From positions 1 to 64,000 of the forward strand of contig JADGPK010000010.1 in assembly GCA_017882445.1 (NCBI GenBank): 64,000 nucleotides of DNA. The letters are read 5' to 3'. Below the pieces are notes generated by a model. That model did no database searches. It was not told where the DNA came from and saw nothing but the letters and a program-made list of their open reading frames with translations. A program made the position numbers and the translations under genes. Shown one piece after another: positions 1-7,138 of this stretch (positions are counted from its first letter, which is position 1; each line of letters opens with the position of its first letter). The DNA comes from Solirubrobacteraceae bacterium (lineage in GTDB: Bacteria; Actinomycetota; Thermoleophilia; Solirubrobacterales; Solirubrobacteraceae).

Positions 1-1
1 A

Positions 2-1027
2 TCGCTCGGCGCAGGCGGTGAATCAGTGACAGGCGCTCAACATGACGGCGTCTCAGCACTGGCCCGGAGAGAAATCCCGTCGCCCTACCTGCGCCTGTAC
101 CAACAGGCCGCGGCGCGATACGGCATCGACTGGGCGATCCTCGCCGGTATCGGCAGGGTGGAGTGTGATCACGGGCGCGACCCCGATCCCTCCTGCACGA
201 GGGAAGGCGCGGTCAACTCGGCGGGCGCGGGCGGGCCGATGCAGTTCATGGCGTCGACCTGGTCCACCTATGGCGTGGACGGAAACGGTGACGGCAGCGC
301 CCGGCGATGGGACCCGGCGGACGCCATCTATTCGGCCGCCAACTACCTCAGGGCCTCGGGCGCCCCAGGCGATTACCGGCGTGCGATCTTCGCGTATGAC
401 CACGCCGACTGGTACGTCAACGAGGTCGAGAGCTTCGCGGCGAAGTACCGCGGCCCGTCGATCGAGCCGGTGTACTCAGCGGGCGGGGAAGCGCCGGAAG
501 GCGCCGACTGGAGCCTCGAGGGTCAGAGTCCCACGCCGATTCGGTTCATCGTCGGCCAACGCGCGACGCTAGCGCCGCAAGACGGTCACCTCGCGCTGGT
601 GCCGGCGGGCGTGCCGGCGACCGTGCAGGCGATGGTGGTCGCGGGGAACGAGCTTCAGGATCTCCCATACGGTCCGAGCGGTCATCCAGACCCGCGGGGG
701 GCGACGCAGGAGGACTGCTCGAGCACGGTCAACTACGTGCTCTACCGCTCGGGCGTGCGCGCGATCGCCGAAATCGTCGCAGCGAACCCGCTGGCGCAGG
801 ACTACGTTCACTGGGGCTCGCTTGGCCCGGGCCGGTGGGTGACCATCTACGCAGCCGCGAGCCCGACGCCCCACGTGTTCGTGGTCATCGCCGGCCTGCG
901 CCTCGACACCAGCCACAACGGCACGGATGTCGGTCCGAACCGCGAACAGGACGGCCCGCGGTGGCGCATCCTCGATCATCTCCCGACCTGGGCCCACTGG
1001 TCCGTCCGCCATCCGCCGGGGTTGTAA
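2..1027 (+). CDS. Lytic transglycosylase-like protein with NlpC/P60-like C-terminal part, 5' end probably cut by window
   Basis: The first ~110 residues look like a soluble lytic transglycosylase fold: AILAGIGRVECDHGR carries a plausible catalytic Glu, followed by GAGGPMQFMASTW and a region with NYLRASGAPGDYRRAIFAYDHADWYV. Such enzymes cleave the glycan strands of peptidoglycan outside the membrane. The last ~120 residues contain EDCSSTVNYVLYRSG and, later, PHVFVVIAG, which resemble the Cys and His regions of NlpC/P60 peptidases, so this may be a two-domain wall hydrolase. The ORF track starts at a GTG at 26, but the frame is open with no stop back to base 2. No signal peptide is visible after position 26, so the real start and export signal probably lie upstream of the window. 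The lytic part is fairly sure; the C-terminal peptidase assignment is tentative. Confidence 0.7.
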   Translation, partial: SLGAGGESVTGAQHDGVSALARREIPSPYLRLYQQAAARYGIDWAILAGIGRVECDHGRDPDPSCTREGAVNSAGAGGPMQFMASTWSTYGVDGNGDGSARRWDPADAIYSAANYLRASGAPGDYRRAIFAYDHADWYVNEVESFAAKYRGPSIEPVYSAGGEAPEGADWSLEGQSPTPIRFIVGQRATLAPQDGHLALVPAGVPATVQAMVVAGNELQDLPYGPSGHPDPRGATQEDCSSTVNYVLYRSGVRAIAEIVAANPLAQDYVHWGSLGPGRWVTIYAAASPTPHVFVVIAGLRLDTSHNGTDVGPNREQDGPRWRILDHLPTWAHWSVRHPPGL

Positions 1028-1039
1028 GGTGGCGAGGCA

Positions 1040-2287
1040 ATGGGCATTCGCAAGGTCGACTACCTGCTCATCGGCGGAGGCCTGGCCTCGGCGAACTGCG
1101 CGCGCTGGCTGCGCGAGGAAGGCGCAGAGGGCGAGGTGCTCCTCGTCGGCCGCGAGCCCGACCCGCCCTACAACCGGCCGAACTGCTCCAAGGGCTATCT
1201 GCGCGGCGAGGAGAGCCGCGAGGAGGCGCTGTTCCGCCCCAACGAGTGGTGGTCAGGGCAGAACATCGAGCTGCTGACGCGCACGAGCGTCATGGCGTTG
1301 GATGTAGGATCGCGCACCGCCAGGCTCTCGACCAAGGAGGACGTCGAGTTCGACAAGGCGCTGATCGCCACCGGGGCCAACGTGCGCCGCCTGAACGTCG
1401 ACGGTTGCGAGCTCGAGCAGATCCACTACCTGCGCACGCTCGGCAACGCCGACGCGATCCGCGAGGGCGTCAAGGACGCCGAGGAGGTGGTGCTGATCGG
1501 CGGCTCCTACATCGGCTGCGAGGTCGCCGCCTCGCTCACGTTGATGGGCAAGCACTGCACGATCGTGACGCAGGAGCAGCACACGCTCGAACGGGGCTTC
1601 GGCGCGCGCGTGGGCCGCTTCTTCGGAGAGCTGCTCGAAGCTCACGGCGTGACGGTGCACGGAGGCGATGAGCTCGAGCGCTTCGAGGGCCAGGGACGTG
1701 TCTCGGAAGTCGTCACGCGGGGCGGCCTCGAGCTGGCGGCCGACGCGGTCGTCATCGGAGCGGGCGTCACGCCCGACGTCGGGCTCGCCCAGCGGGCCGG
1801 CCTTGAGATCGGCGAGCGCGGCGGCGTGCGCTGCTCCTCGCGCCTGGAGAGCTCGCTCCCCGGCCTGTTCGCCGCCGGAGACATCTGCGAGTACGACTCC
1901 GTCGTGCACGGTGGCGCGGCGATGCGGATCGAGCACTGGGACGTGGCGTTCAACCACGGCAAGACCGCCGCCCTGAACATGCTCGGCAGGGACGTGGCCC
2001 ACGAGGAGGTTCCCTACTTCTTCTCCGTGCTGGGCGACTGGGGCGAGCTGGAGTACGTCGGGCCGGCCCATGAGTGGGATCAGGAGATCGTGCGCGGGTC
2101 CTTCGACGACGGGTCGTTCACCAACTGGTATCTGAACGACGGCGTCGTGAAGGCGGCGCTCACGCTCGGACGCTCTGATGACCTCGACCACGCGCGACGC
2201 CTGCTCGTGGGTGAAGTCGTGCTGGACGACGCCCAACGGGCGGCCCTCGGCGACCTCGGCTCGGATCTGGGCGCCGTCGGGCATTGA
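1040..2287 (+). CDS. FAD-dependent pyridine nucleotide-disulfide (ferredoxin reductase-like) oxidoreductase
   Basis: The protein has 415 residues. An N-terminal FAD-binding Rossmann motif (LIGGGLASANCA), a second dinucleotide motif near residue 150 (VVLIGGSYIGCEVAA) for NAD(P)H, and a late AAGDICEYD motif contacting the FAD place it in the two-dinucleotide-binding-domain flavoprotein family. It is closest in layout to ferredoxin/rubredoxin reductases and AIF-like proteins. It has no CxxxxC redox-active disulfide, so it is not a dihydrolipoamide or mercuric reductase type. It probably moves electrons from NAD(P)H to a small iron-sulfur partner, but no ferredoxin or P450 gene is adjacent. It starts 12 nt after the preceding gene and may be cotranscribed with it. 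The electron acceptor cannot be told from sequence. Confidence 0.85.
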   Translation: MGIRKVDYLLIGGGLASANCARWLREEGAEGEVLLVGREPDPPYNRPNCSKGYLRGEESREEALFRPNEWWSGQNIELLTRTSVMALDVGSRTARLSTKEDVEFDKALIATGANVRRLNVDGCELEQIHYLRTLGNADAIREGVKDAEEVVLIGGSYIGCEVAASLTLMGKHCTIVTQEQHTLERGFGARVGRFFGELLEAHGVTVHGGDELERFEGQGRVSEVVTRGGLELAADAVVIGAGVTPDVGLAQRAGLEIGERGGVRCSSRLESSLPGLFAAGDICEYDSVVHGGAAMRIEHWDVAFNHGKTAALNMLGRDVAHEEVPYFFSVLGDWGELEYVGPAHEWDQEIVRGSFDDGSFTNWYLNDGVVKAALTLGRSDDLDHARRLLVGEVVLDDAQRAALGDLGSDLGAVGH

Positions 2288-2309
2288 GTTTCCGGAAGCT
2301 CTAGAGAAT

Positions 2310-2334
2310 GGTGCTGTACTGCGGTGCTACACTG
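2310..2334 (+). promoter_or_regulatory. Promoter/operator of the toxin-antitoxin pair: 12-bp tandem repeat with -10 box
   Basis: Two near-identical copies of GGTGCTRYACTG lie in tandem (2310-2321 and 2323-2334, period 13). The second copy contains TACACT (2328-2333), a good -10 hexamer that ends 6 nt before the GTG of the antitoxin, so the transcript may be leaderless. Direct repeats over the promoter are a plausible site for autorepression by the antitoxin. No convincing -35 is seen. Confidence 0.45.
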
Positions 2335-2339
2335 ATCGG

Positions 2340-2609
2340 GTGCCGACCACTCATCCCCGTCGCTCGATCACTGAAACGCCTTCAGTACGCGAGGCGCTCG
2401 ATGCGCTGCGCCACCGCGGCGAGCGCGTGCGACTGGCGGAGCTCGTGATCCGCGGCGCTTCTGAGCGGCTGCGCGAGATAGAGGCCGAGCGCGACGAGGA
2501 GACCAGCAAGGCCGAGCTCCGTCGTCAGTTGGTCGAGCAACTGCGCACGGGAGAGGGTCTCGATGCGGATGCCGCCTACGAGGTCCGTGAGCACGGCTGG
2601 ACTCACTGA
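2340..2609 (+). CDS. Putative antitoxin of a VapBC-like pair
   Basis: This is an 89-residue, charged, largely helical protein placed 6 nt before a PIN-domain toxin gene, the standard antitoxin-first layout. The ORF track extends it upstream to 2178 inside the oxidoreductase gene. I chose the GTG at 2340 because a -10-like TACACT precedes it by 6 nt and because the upstream extension would overlap the FAD enzyme. The middle (VREALDALRHRGERVRLAELVIRGA) could be a short DNA-binding helix region, and the C-terminal part, rich in Glu and Arg, would wrap the toxin. I do not recognise the exact antitoxin family; identity rests mainly on the neighbour. Confidence 0.6.
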   Translation: MPTTHPRRSITETPSVREALDALRHRGERVRLAELVIRGASERLREIEAERDEETSKAELRRQLVEQLRTGEGLDADAAYEVREHGWTH

Positions 2610-2615
2610 GGGTCC

Positions 2616-3062
2616 GTGACCGGCTACCGCCGAGCGTTGCTGCTCGACAACTCGGTATGGGCGAGGGCGATGGATGGCCGTCTTGCCGGTTCTCCCCGTA
2701 AGGTCTTTGAGGCTGCGCTGACCGCCGGTGAGCTGTGGACCTGCCCGCCGTCCCTACTCGAGATGCGCTACAGCGCACGCGACAGAAGTGGGTTTGCAGT
2801 CACGGCGAGGCGGCTCGACGCGCTTTCTCATGTACCGCTCACGGGCGAGGCTGCAAACGCTGCGGTGATGGCGCAGGCCGAGCTCGCATCCGCTCCGGGT
2901 ATCTCTCATCGCGTCAAGCCGGTCGATCTTCTGATCGCCGCGACCGCAGCAGCTGCCGGCCTCGGCGTGCTGCACTATGACCGCGACTACGACACGATCG
3001 CCGAGCACACCTCGCTGTCGTTCGCCAGCGTGTGGGTAGCTCCCCGCGGCAGCATCGGCTGA
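2616..3062 (+). CDS. PIN-domain ribonuclease toxin (VapC-like)
   Basis: The 148-residue protein has the acidic residues of PIN nucleases: LLLDNSVW near the N-terminus (first Asp), SLLEMRYSA in the middle (Glu), and VDLLIAATA followed by HYDRDYD at the C-terminal end (two more Asp). VapC toxins cleave specific RNAs, often tRNA or rRNA, using Mg2+ or Mn2+. The GTG start follows the antitoxin stop by 6 nt, so the two are translationally close. Toxin activity is inferred from family and context. Confidence 0.85.
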   Translation: MTGYRRALLLDNSVWARAMDGRLAGSPRKVFEAALTAGELWTCPPSLLEMRYSARDRSGFAVTARRLDALSHVPLTGEAANAAVMAQAELASAPGISHRVKPVDLLIAATAAAAGLGVLHYDRDYDTIAEHTSLSFASVWVAPRGSIG

Positions 3063-3125
3063 CCGTTCGACGTCTGACGCGTCCCGGCGTCCGCCGACGG
3101 CCGTCGAGTACGATGTGCCGTTCAA

Positions 3126-3293
3126 CGGTCGGTGGTGAAGGGAAGCCGGTGAGAATCCGGCGCGGACCCGCCACTGTGACCGGGGATGCCCAGCGTGGCG
3201 CGCCTGCTCGGCGCGCAGCCACCGACCCGCCTCCGGCGGGATGGGAAGGCGCGGAGGGGTAGGCCCGGGAGCCAGGAGACCTGCCTCCGACCG
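3126..3293 (+). promoter_or_regulatory. Cobalamin riboswitch
   Basis: The closing stem is visible: CGGTCGG (3126-3132) pairs with CCGACCG (3287-3293). Inside lie the conserved B12 elements GGGAAGCCGGTGAGAATCCGGC and GCCACTGTGAC (3170-3180, the B12-box core), and the 3' element GGGAGCCAGGAGACCTGCC. A -10-like TACGAT at 3110-3115 puts the transcript start just before the aptamer. The element ends 36 nt before the ATG of the first DUF4430 gene, whose ribosome site (GAAAGGGG, 3313-3320) is a plausible expression platform, so control may be at translation start. Adenosyl- or other cobalamin would normally switch the genes off. It implies that the downstream operon serves B12 or corrinoid uptake. 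Confidence 0.95.
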
Positions 3294-3329
3294 AAAGCCC
3301 ACAAGCCCTCGTGGAAAGGGGTTGGCTCC

Positions 3330-4529
3330 ATGCCCTCATCTCGTCGTGTCTCGGAGGCGCTCATCGCCGGATGCCTCTCACTCCTGTTCGTCTCAACCGC
3401 GCTTGCCGCAGGACCGGCGACCGTCACCGTGCGTGTTGAGGGGGTGACCGAAACGAAGCTCCCGCTGACGCTCCTCACCACTACGACCGAACCCGTGGTG
3501 AAGGGCGGCGAAGGCTCGTGTTCGGGCACGAGCGCGCTCGGCGCGTTGCAGCTCGCGACCGGCGGCAACTGGAGCGGCGCATGGAGCGCCGGCTACCACG
3601 GGTACTTCATCGAAGCGATCGAGGGCGAGGGCGAAGCGGTGGGGAGCTCCAAGTACTACTGGTCGTTCTGGGTGAACGACCGCTATCAGGAAGAAGGCGC
3701 GTGCGCCGTCGAGCTGGAACCGGGCGACCGTGTGCTGTTCTTCCCGATCTGCTGGGAAGCATGTCCCGCCGGCGCGGAACCCACGCCGCTCGAGGTCGAA
3801 GCGCCCGCCACGGCCAACGTCGGCGAACAGGTGAACGTCACCGTCAAGCAGTACAACGTCAAGGGCGAACCTTCGCCGGCGGCCGGCGCGCACATAGCTT
3901 CGAACGGGACATCAGCGACCACCGATTCGCAAGGGCACGCCACCCTCACGTTCGCTACGCGCGGCGCATACAGCCTGCAGGTCACCGGCGCGGAATCCGG
4001 CCCGCCCGCGGTGCGCACCGAGACGGCCGTCTGTGTTCATGCCGGCAACGACGGCAACTGCGGCACGCACGTGGAAGTGACTGCGGCCAACCCGACCGGC
4101 TCCAGCACGTCTGCGGGCGGTGGCGGCGTGGCCGGTTTCACACAGGCTCGGCCCTACACCGGACCCTTTGCGCTCGTCGCCGACGCCACGAGCCTGATCG
4201 ACGGCCACGTCTACACGCACGGTCACGCGCCGAGGGAACTCGCCGGCAGGATCCTCGCGCACAGCGCCGTCTCGTCGGTGAGCCTCGAGCTGCGTCGGCG
4301 CTACCGGGGACGCTGCTACTCCTACGACGGGATCAGCGAGCGGTTCCACTCGTCGCGCTGCGGCAGGGGCAGCCTCTTCAAAGTCTCCAGCAACGGCGTC
4401 TTCTCCTATCTGCTGCCCGCGACGCTCGGACCGGGGCGTTACGTGCTCGACGTGCACGCTACCGACGCGGCCGGTAATCAGGTGACGCTCGCGCGGGGGA
4501 CATCGAGGCTCGTCTTCTATGTCCGCTAA
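3330..4529 (+). CDS. Secreted DUF4430 (transcobalamin beta-like) protein with Ig-like domain
   Basis: The product has 399 residues if the ATG at 3330 is used; it sits 9 nt after GAAAGGGG, while the longer track ORF would begin inside the riboswitch. An N-terminal signal peptide (ALIAGCLSLLFVSTALAAG) is followed by a DUF4430-type domain (about residues 28-150) with the hallmark YYWSFWVNDRYQEEGACAVEL and PGDRVLFF. DUF4430 is related to the C-terminal beta domain of animal transcobalamin and intrinsic factor. A bacterial Ig-like domain follows (about 155-245), then a C-terminal beta-rich region of unknown type. No LPXTG or membrane anchor is seen. As the first gene behind the riboswitch it probably helps capture cobalamin outside the cell; the ligand is inferred from context. 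Confidence 0.85.
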   Translation: MPSSRRVSEALIAGCLSLLFVSTALAAGPATVTVRVEGVTETKLPLTLLTTTTEPVVKGGEGSCSGTSALGALQLATGGNWSGAWSAGYHGYFIEAIEGEGEAVGSSKYYWSFWVNDRYQEEGACAVELEPGDRVLFFPICWEACPAGAEPTPLEVEAPATANVGEQVNVTVKQYNVKGEPSPAAGAHIASNGTSATTDSQGHATLTFATRGAYSLQVTGAESGPPAVRTETAVCVHAGNDGNCGTHVEVTAANPTGSSTSAGGGGVAGFTQARPYTGPFALVADATSLIDGHVYTHGHAPRELAGRILAHSAVSSVSLELRRRYRGRCYSYDGISERFHSSRCGRGSLFKVSSNGVFSYLLPATLGPGRYVLDVHATDAAGNQVTLARGTSRLVFYVR

Positions 4530-5304
4530 GCGGGTCTCGGTCTCGGTCTCGGTCTCGGCACTGGCCGCGGTCGTCGTCGCGTTGACGGCGGCCGCGGGCG
4601 TGGACGCGCTGCCCGCCGCCCGCGTCTCGGCGGCGGGGCCGAGCGTGCAGAGCATGATCGTCGGTGCGACGGGTGCGATCATCTCGACGGCGCGCACGGT
4701 GACCGCGAGCGCCACCACCGTCCGCGTCGGGCGCCGCGGCTGCGCGGTGGCGGCGGGCACGCCGCTCGCGGTCCTCGCCGCCGTCCGGCGCGCCGGTGGG
4801 CCGGGCTTCGCGCTGCGCGACTACGGACGTTGCGGCTCGGCGCCGCGCAACTCCGCCGAGCTGTTCGTCTACTCGCTCGGCGGCGAGACGAACAGCGGGC
4901 AGAACGGCTGGGAGTACAAGGTCGCCGAGGTGTCTGGCGCGACCGGCGCCGCCGATCCCAGCGGTCCCATGGGCGACCGTCGGCTCCTGCGCTCGGGCGA
5001 GCGCGTGCTGTGGTTCTGGTGTCAGGCGTCCGGCGGCGGCTGCCAACGCACGCTCGCGGTCGCTCCCGCGGCCTCCACCGCGCCTGCCGGCGGTTCGCTG
5101 ACCGTCACGGTGACCGGCTATGACAACGAAGGCCGCGGCGCGCCGACAGCGGGGGCGATCGTCACGCTCGGCTCGGATTTCGCCTCAACAGGCGCGCACG
5201 GACGCGCCACGCTCGTCGTGCCCTCCACGCCGGGTCGCTACCGGATCAAAGCAACCCGCCGTGGTCTCGTGCCGTCGTTTCCGGAGACGATCCTCGTCAG
5301 ATGA
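4519..5304 (+). CDS. Exported DUF4430-like protein with Ig-like tail, second member of B12 operon
   Basis: The 261-residue product begins with a signal-peptide-like stretch (SVSVSVSALAAVVVALTAAAG). The core (ELFVYSLGGETNSGQNGWEYKV and GERVLWFWCQ) is a degenerate counterpart of the DUF4430 motif, and residues ~180-261 form an Ig-like domain (SLTVTVTGYDNEGRGAPTAGA). The ATG overlaps the end of the preceding gene by 11 nt, so translation is probably coupled. The signal peptide is encoded partly by a pure hexanucleotide tract (GGTCTC)4. The conserved aromatic/Gly pattern supports a DUF4430-related fold, but the match is weaker than in the first protein. The likely role is in extracellular cobalamin handling. 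Confidence 0.7.
   Translation: MSAKRVSVSVSVSALAAVVVALTAAAGVDALPAARVSAAGPSVQSMIVGATGAIISTARTVTASATTVRVGRRGCAVAAGTPLAVLAAVRRAGGPGFALRDYGRCGSAPRNSAELFVYSLGGETNSGQNGWEYKVAEVSGATGAADPSGPMGDRRLLRSGERVLWFWCQASGGGCQRTLAVAPAASTAPAGGSLTVTVTGYDNEGRGAPTAGAIVTLGSDFASTGAHGRATLVVPSTPGRYRIKATRRGLVPSFPETILVR
4533..4558 (+). repeat. Hexanucleotide tandem repeat (GGTCTC)4GG in a signal-peptide coding region
   Basis: Four perfect copies of GGTCTC encode the VSVSVSVS part of the signal peptide of the second B12-operon protein. Because the unit is six bases, gain or loss of units would lengthen or shorten the signal peptide without a frameshift. Confidence 0.8.
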
Positions 5305-6236
5305 GACCGCTCCGAGTCCTCGGCGCATGTCTCGCCGCAATGCTCGGTGCGGTCGCGCTCGCCGGCTGCGGGCTCGGCCCCGGACCGGCGCCGAGCGCCG
5401 TCCAGCTGCTGGTCACGCGCGACTTCGGTGCGCGTGTGCTGCACCGCAGCGGCGCGCTGAAGGTCAGCGGGCAGGAGACGGTGATGAGCCTCCTGATGCG
5501 CAACTACACCGTCACCACCCGCTTCGGGGGCGGCTTCGTGCAGAGCATCGACGGGCTCTCAGGGGGTCAGCAGGCCCGGCAGCCGGTCGACTGGTTCTAC
5601 TACGACAACGGCGTTCAGGCGACCAAGGGAGCCGCGGCGACCGACGTGCATCCCGGAGATCACATCTGGTGGGATGACCACGACTGGAGCCAGACCGAGG
5701 AAGTGCCGGCCGTGGTCGGATCGTTCCCCGAGCCGTTCCTGAACGGCATCGGCGGCAAGCGTCTGCCGGTGCGCGTCGAATGCGCGGACGTCGCCGGCTA
5801 TGCGTGTCGTACCGTCACCTCGCGGCTGCGCTCCTTCGGGGTCCCGGCGGCGATCGCGGCGCTCGGCAGCAGCGGCGAGCCGCAGACGCTGCGCGTGATC
5901 GTCGGTCCGTGGGCCACCATCGGCGGCGATCTCAGCGCTCAGGGAATCGAGCGCGGTCCTCGCGACAGCGGCGTCTACGCGCGCATGTCGCAGGACGGAC
6001 GCACGCTGACGCCGCTCGATGAGAACGGCCGGGCGCTGACGCCGCTCTTCGCCGGCACGGGGGTGATCGCCGCGACGCGACACGCCGAAGACGCGCCCGT
6101 GTGGGTCGTCAGCGGAACCGACGGCCGCGGCGTGGAACTCGCCGCGCGGGGCTTCAACCAGACCACGCTGCAGGATCGCTTCGCCGTGGCCCTCCTCCCC
6201 GGCGGTGCGCTGCCGTTGCCGGAGGTGCAGGGGTGA
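5301..6236 (+). CDS. DUF4430-containing lipoprotein, third member of B12 operon
   Basis: The 311-residue product has a lipoprotein signal peptide with lipobox LAGC at about residues 20-23, so it should be anchored to the outer face of the membrane. The following region (about 35-140) has the DUF4430 layout: LLVTRDFGARVL, then GQETVMSLLMRNYTVTTRFGGGFVQSI, then VDWFYYDNGVQATKGAAATDVHPGDHIWWD. The last ~170 residues are not recognised. The gene overlaps both neighbours by 4 nt. Membrane anchoring next to an ECF transporter suggests that it presents the bound vitamin to the S component; that role is inferred. Confidence 0.75.
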   Translation: MRPLRVLGACLAAMLGAVALAGCGLGPGPAPSAVQLLVTRDFGARVLHRSGALKVSGQETVMSLLMRNYTVTTRFGGGFVQSIDGLSGGQQARQPVDWFYYDNGVQATKGAAATDVHPGDHIWWDDHDWSQTEEVPAVVGSFPEPFLNGIGGKRLPVRVECADVAGYACRTVTSRLRSFGVPAAIAALGSSGEPQTLRVIVGPWATIGGDLSAQGIERGPRDSGVYARMSQDGRTLTPLDENGRALTPLFAGTGVIAATRHAEDAPVWVVSGTDGRGVELAARGFNQTTLQDRFAVALLPGGALPLPEVQG

Positions 6237-7138
6237 GGGCCGTCGCCGCGTCGCGCCGCGTCGTCTACCGTCGCCGTGCGAGCCCGCTGCACGCCGCCCG
6301 CGCACCGGTCGCCGCCGCATACGGGTCCGCGTTGGCCGCCTCCGCCCTGATCGTCCAGAATCCGGTGCTGCTCGGCGCTCTGCTGTGCGCGGTGCTCGTC
6401 GCGGCCGCCGCTTCGGGGCTGGGTCGTGATCTCCTCGGGGCCGCCCGTGTCACCGTGCTGCCGATCGTGCTCGTGACCGTGCTGGTCAACGTCCTGGTGA
6501 GTCGGGGTGGCCTGACCGTGTTCGCGCGACTCGGCGACTGGGGCGTGCTCGGGCAGATGAACCTGACGGTCGAGGCGGTCGTCTACGGCCTGGTGTTCGC
6601 CCTGCGCCTGCTCGTCGTCACGCTCGCATGCCTGCTCGTGGTCTGCACGGCCGACCCCGACGAGCTGCTGTTCGCGTTCCGGCGCGTCTCGCCCCGCTCG
6701 GCGCTGACCGCCGCGCTGGCGACAAGGCTGATCCCCGTCCTCTCCCAGGACGCGCAGCGGCTGGCCGAGGCTCAGCGCTGCCGGCCCGACGGGGGAGCGC
6801 GCGGAGCCCGCGGCGTGCTCGCGATTCTGCGCGCGACCGTCGGCGGAGCGCTTGAGCGTTCGCTGGACGTGGCGGCGGTGCTCGAGATGCGCGGCTACGG
6901 CGCCTCCGGGAGAGCACCACGCGCCCGTCACGCCTTCTCGCGCCACGACCTCGCGTTTGCGGCGGCCGCCGTCGCCCTGGTCGGCCTGTCGGTGCTCACG
7001 GCCGTGAGCGGGGCCGCCCCGTTCAGTGCATATCCGCTCGTCAGCCTGCCGCTGGGGACACCGGCGTTGGCGGTTGCGGCGCTGCTGCTCGTGCTCAGCG
7101 CCGTTCCCTTTGCCGACAGGCGGGGGATCGAGCCGTGA
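6233..7138 (+). CDS. ecfT: ECF transporter transmembrane component EcfT (CbiQ-like)
   Basis: The GTG at 6233 overlaps the lipoprotein stop (GTGA) and gives 301 residues, usual for EcfT; the longer track ORF from 6101 would overlap the lipoprotein gene. Several hydrophobic helices are visible (for example SALIVQNPVLLGALLCAVLVAAA and VVYGLVFALRLLVVTLACLLVV). The cytoplasmic coupling region includes FAFRRVSPRSALTAALATRLIPVLSQDAQRLAEAQRCRP and LEMRGYGASGRAPRAR, which corresponds to the Ala-Arg-Gly coupling helix that rests on the ATPases. It links ATP hydrolysis to toppling of the S component. Its position between the DUF4430 genes and the ATPase/S genes makes it a dedicated (group I-like) module. 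Confidence 0.88.
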   Translation: MRAVAASRRVVYRRRASPLHAARAPVAAAYGSALAASALIVQNPVLLGALLCAVLVAAAASGLGRDLLGAARVTVLPIVLVTVLVNVLVSRGGLTVFARLGDWGVLGQMNLTVEAVVYGLVFALRLLVVTLACLLVVCTADPDELLFAFRRVSPRSALTAALATRLIPVLSQDAQRLAEAQRCRPDGGARGARGVLAILRATVGGALERSLDVAAVLEMRGYGASGRAPRARHAFSRHDLAFAAAAVALVGLSVLTAVSGAAPFSAYPLVSLPLGTPALAVAALLLVLSAVPFADRRGIEP

